NCBI RefSeq assembly: GCF_042649585.1
Contig: NZ_JBHRZM010000002.1
Coordinates: 62,001-126,000 of the forward strand
Source of the DNA: Helicobacter_F equorum
GTDB lineage: Bacteria; Campylobacterota; Campylobacteria; Campylobacterales; Helicobacteraceae
Direction of reading: 5' to 3'
DNA: 64,000 bases
Position 1 is the stretch's first letter, and every line of letters starts with the position of its first letter. The position numbers and the translations under genes are program-made. Of the stretch, positions 63,200-64,000 are shown one piece after another. The notes under the pieces are model-generated. The model was not told where the DNA came from and did not search any database. It worked only from the letters and a program-made list of their open reading frames with translations.

Positions 63200-63345
63200 A
63201 ATGCACTTCCAGCATTTCCAAGGCAAGAGGAGAGATAAAAGTCTTAGTGTTGTGAGTGTAAGTAGCGTAATGTAAGTATGTTATAAGTAGATATGCTTGT
63301 TTGAGTTCTTCCCAAAAAAGATATGGATATAGAAGAAGCTCTACA

Positions 63346-64000
63346 TTATCCCCCCCCCCCTATTAGAGACATATAGGTTTTGATATATTGTTTGCTTACA
63401 AGATCTTGTGCAAATGCACGCACTACGCTTTTCCGTGCATTGTAGCTAATAGAGGCATAGTCATCGGATTCTAGATTTAGTATCCATTCTATTCCTTGTG
63501 CAAGATCCTTGCTGTCATGAGATCTTGCAAGATAGCCATTAGATTTATGATGTATCATATCACAATTACCACCGATATCAAACGCCACAACCGGTGTGCC
63601 ACAAGCAAGGGATTCCATAATAGTATTACTAAGATTTTCGGCTAAGGAAGGAGTGATAAAAACATCACATGCATTATAGGCAAGGTTTAGAGTTGTATCA
63701 TCATGCAACATACCTAAAAAATGTGTTTTGATACCGGCAATTTCTTTTTCTTGCGAGGATTTGCCAAATATAATAATTTGTATATTTGTTTTGAGTGTTT
63801 TTGGAAGTATGGATAAAGCTTTTTTGAGATAAGTAAAACCTTTGCGATCTACTGCATCGCCCCCAATCGCACCAAACCCTATAATATACGAATAATTGGT
63901 AGTAAAGAATAGTTTTGCAATATGCGCACCTATTACCCCCCCCCCTAGTAGTTTGTAGTAGGCTTGTGTATAATCTTTGGCGATTTTTGGTGCATCAAAT
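63346..64000 (-). CDS. Glycosyltransferase family 4, partial, with two poly-G tracts
   Basis: The frame runs off the right edge, so the N-terminus is missing. About 218 residues show the GT4 donor-site half: YIIGFGAIGGDAVDRKGFTY, QIIIFGKSS, FITPSLAENLSNTIMESLA and GTPVVAFDIGGN. A G10 tract (63936-63945) encodes LLGGGVIGAH in frame. A G11 tract (63350-63360) near the end gives SLIGGGG and a stop. With one G fewer the frame would continue about 50 residues (ELLLYPYLFWEELKQAY onward) to a stop at 63192, overlapping the GT9 start. So the protein is either short, as here, or extended. It is likely a surface glycan gene. Confidence 0.85.
   Translation of the reverse strand, partial: FDAPKIAKDYTQAYYKLLGGGVIGAHIAKLFFTTNYSYIIGFGAIGGDAVDRKGFTYLKKALSILPKTLKTNIQIIIFGKSSQEKEIAGIKTHFLGMLHDDTTLNLAYNACDVFITPSLAENLSNTIMESLACGTPVVAFDIGGNCDMIHHKSNGYLARSHDSKDLAQGIEWILNLESDDYASISYNARKSVVRAFAQDLVSKQYIKTYMSLIGGGG
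63350..63360. repeat. C11/G11 tract at the GT4 3' end
   Basis: Eleven cytosines on the plus strand. Ten would extend the reading frame into the neighbouring GT9 gene start. Confidence 0.85.
63936..63945. repeat. C10/G10 tract inside the GT4 gene
   Basis: Ten cytosines on the plus strand, in frame at the present length. Gain or loss of a base would truncate the protein. Confidence 0.85.

Noticed and set aside
1..64000. tRNA, rRNA, CRISPR arrays and complete insertion sequences
   Set aside because: No cloverleaf-like intergenic segments, repeat-spacer arrays or transposase genes were seen on reading the gaps. A covariance search was not possible.

Overview
The window is AT-rich bacterial DNA that looks like a chromosomal piece of an enterohepatic-type Helicobacter or a close relative in the Campylobacterota. 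The support is protein-level resemblance to Helicobacter/Campylobacter families (XerH-type recombinase, the HrgA family, a dynamin-like protein pair, Hcp-like Sel1 repeat proteins, H. pylori-type L31), gene pairs that recur in H. pylori (rpmE-rsmI-rRNA methyltransferase, hom-yraN, greA-dut), tightly overlapping genes, and homopolymeric G/C tracts inside surface-glycan genes. Unlike H. pylori it carries purF, hisG and the methylcitrate cycle. The species cannot be fixed from the sequence alone. I see no rRNA, tRNA, CRISPR array or complete insertion sequence.

Layout. 1-7.3 kb: the 3' part of an AddA/RecB-like helicase-nuclease, purF, a radical SAM protein, an MFS transporter and an aldo/keto reductase. 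7.3-15.0 kb: an accessory region centred on guaA. Upstream lie a remnant of a Dam-type methylase and an hrgA-family gene. guaA itself is enlarged by about 350 residues, encoding a GNAT-like domain and an apparently intact 3-methyladenine DNA glycosylase (Tag) domain, inserted between its glutaminase and synthetase halves. Downstream lie a type II restriction-modification pair bracketed by a partial duplicate of the guaA 3' end, and a DUF262/DUF1524 (GmrSD-like) gene broken at an A8 tract. 15.0-19.9 kb, minus strand: a dynamin-like protein pair (the first apparently split by a frameshift) with a CiaD-like protein and a TPR protein. 20-24.3 kb: lolA, divergent biotin carboxylase, nnr and thiG. 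24.3-26.6 kb, minus: a glycosyltransferase whose two GT-B halves are in permuted order, and a GT2 with a G9 tract. 26.7-31.7 kb, minus: prpB-prpC-prpD-CoA-transferase, a propionate-oxidation operon.

32-40.7 kb: a DinB-like protein, a TauE/DsbD-like membrane protein, rpmE-rsmI-rRNA methyltransferase with two envelope proteins, an aminotransferase, hom, yraN and a NapF-like ferredoxin. 40.8-46.7 kb: a chemoreceptor whose promoter lies beside a T13 tract, the CCA-adding enzyme, two Sel1-repeat secreted proteins and a His-rich cation efflux protein. 46.8-50.3 kb, minus: an overlapping three-gene operon of two flavin-dependent (LLM) monooxygenases around an ATP-grasp ligase, with a 25-bp perfect palindrome over its promoter. 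50.5-54.7 kb, minus: recG, gap and xerH. 54.8-61.7 kb, plus: folE, MATE, a HAD phosphatase, greA, dut, two envelope proteins, coaX, hisG and a small secreted protein. 61.8-64 kb, minus: a GT9 gene and a GT4 gene with two poly-G tracts; shortening the second tract by one G would join the GT4 frame to the GT9 start.

The strongest leads are the GuaA-GNAT-Tag composite protein, the restriction-modification cassette framed by a guaA 3'-end repeat, the permuted glycosyltransferase, the monooxygenase/ATP-grasp operon with its operator-like palindrome, and several separate candidate phase-variable loci.
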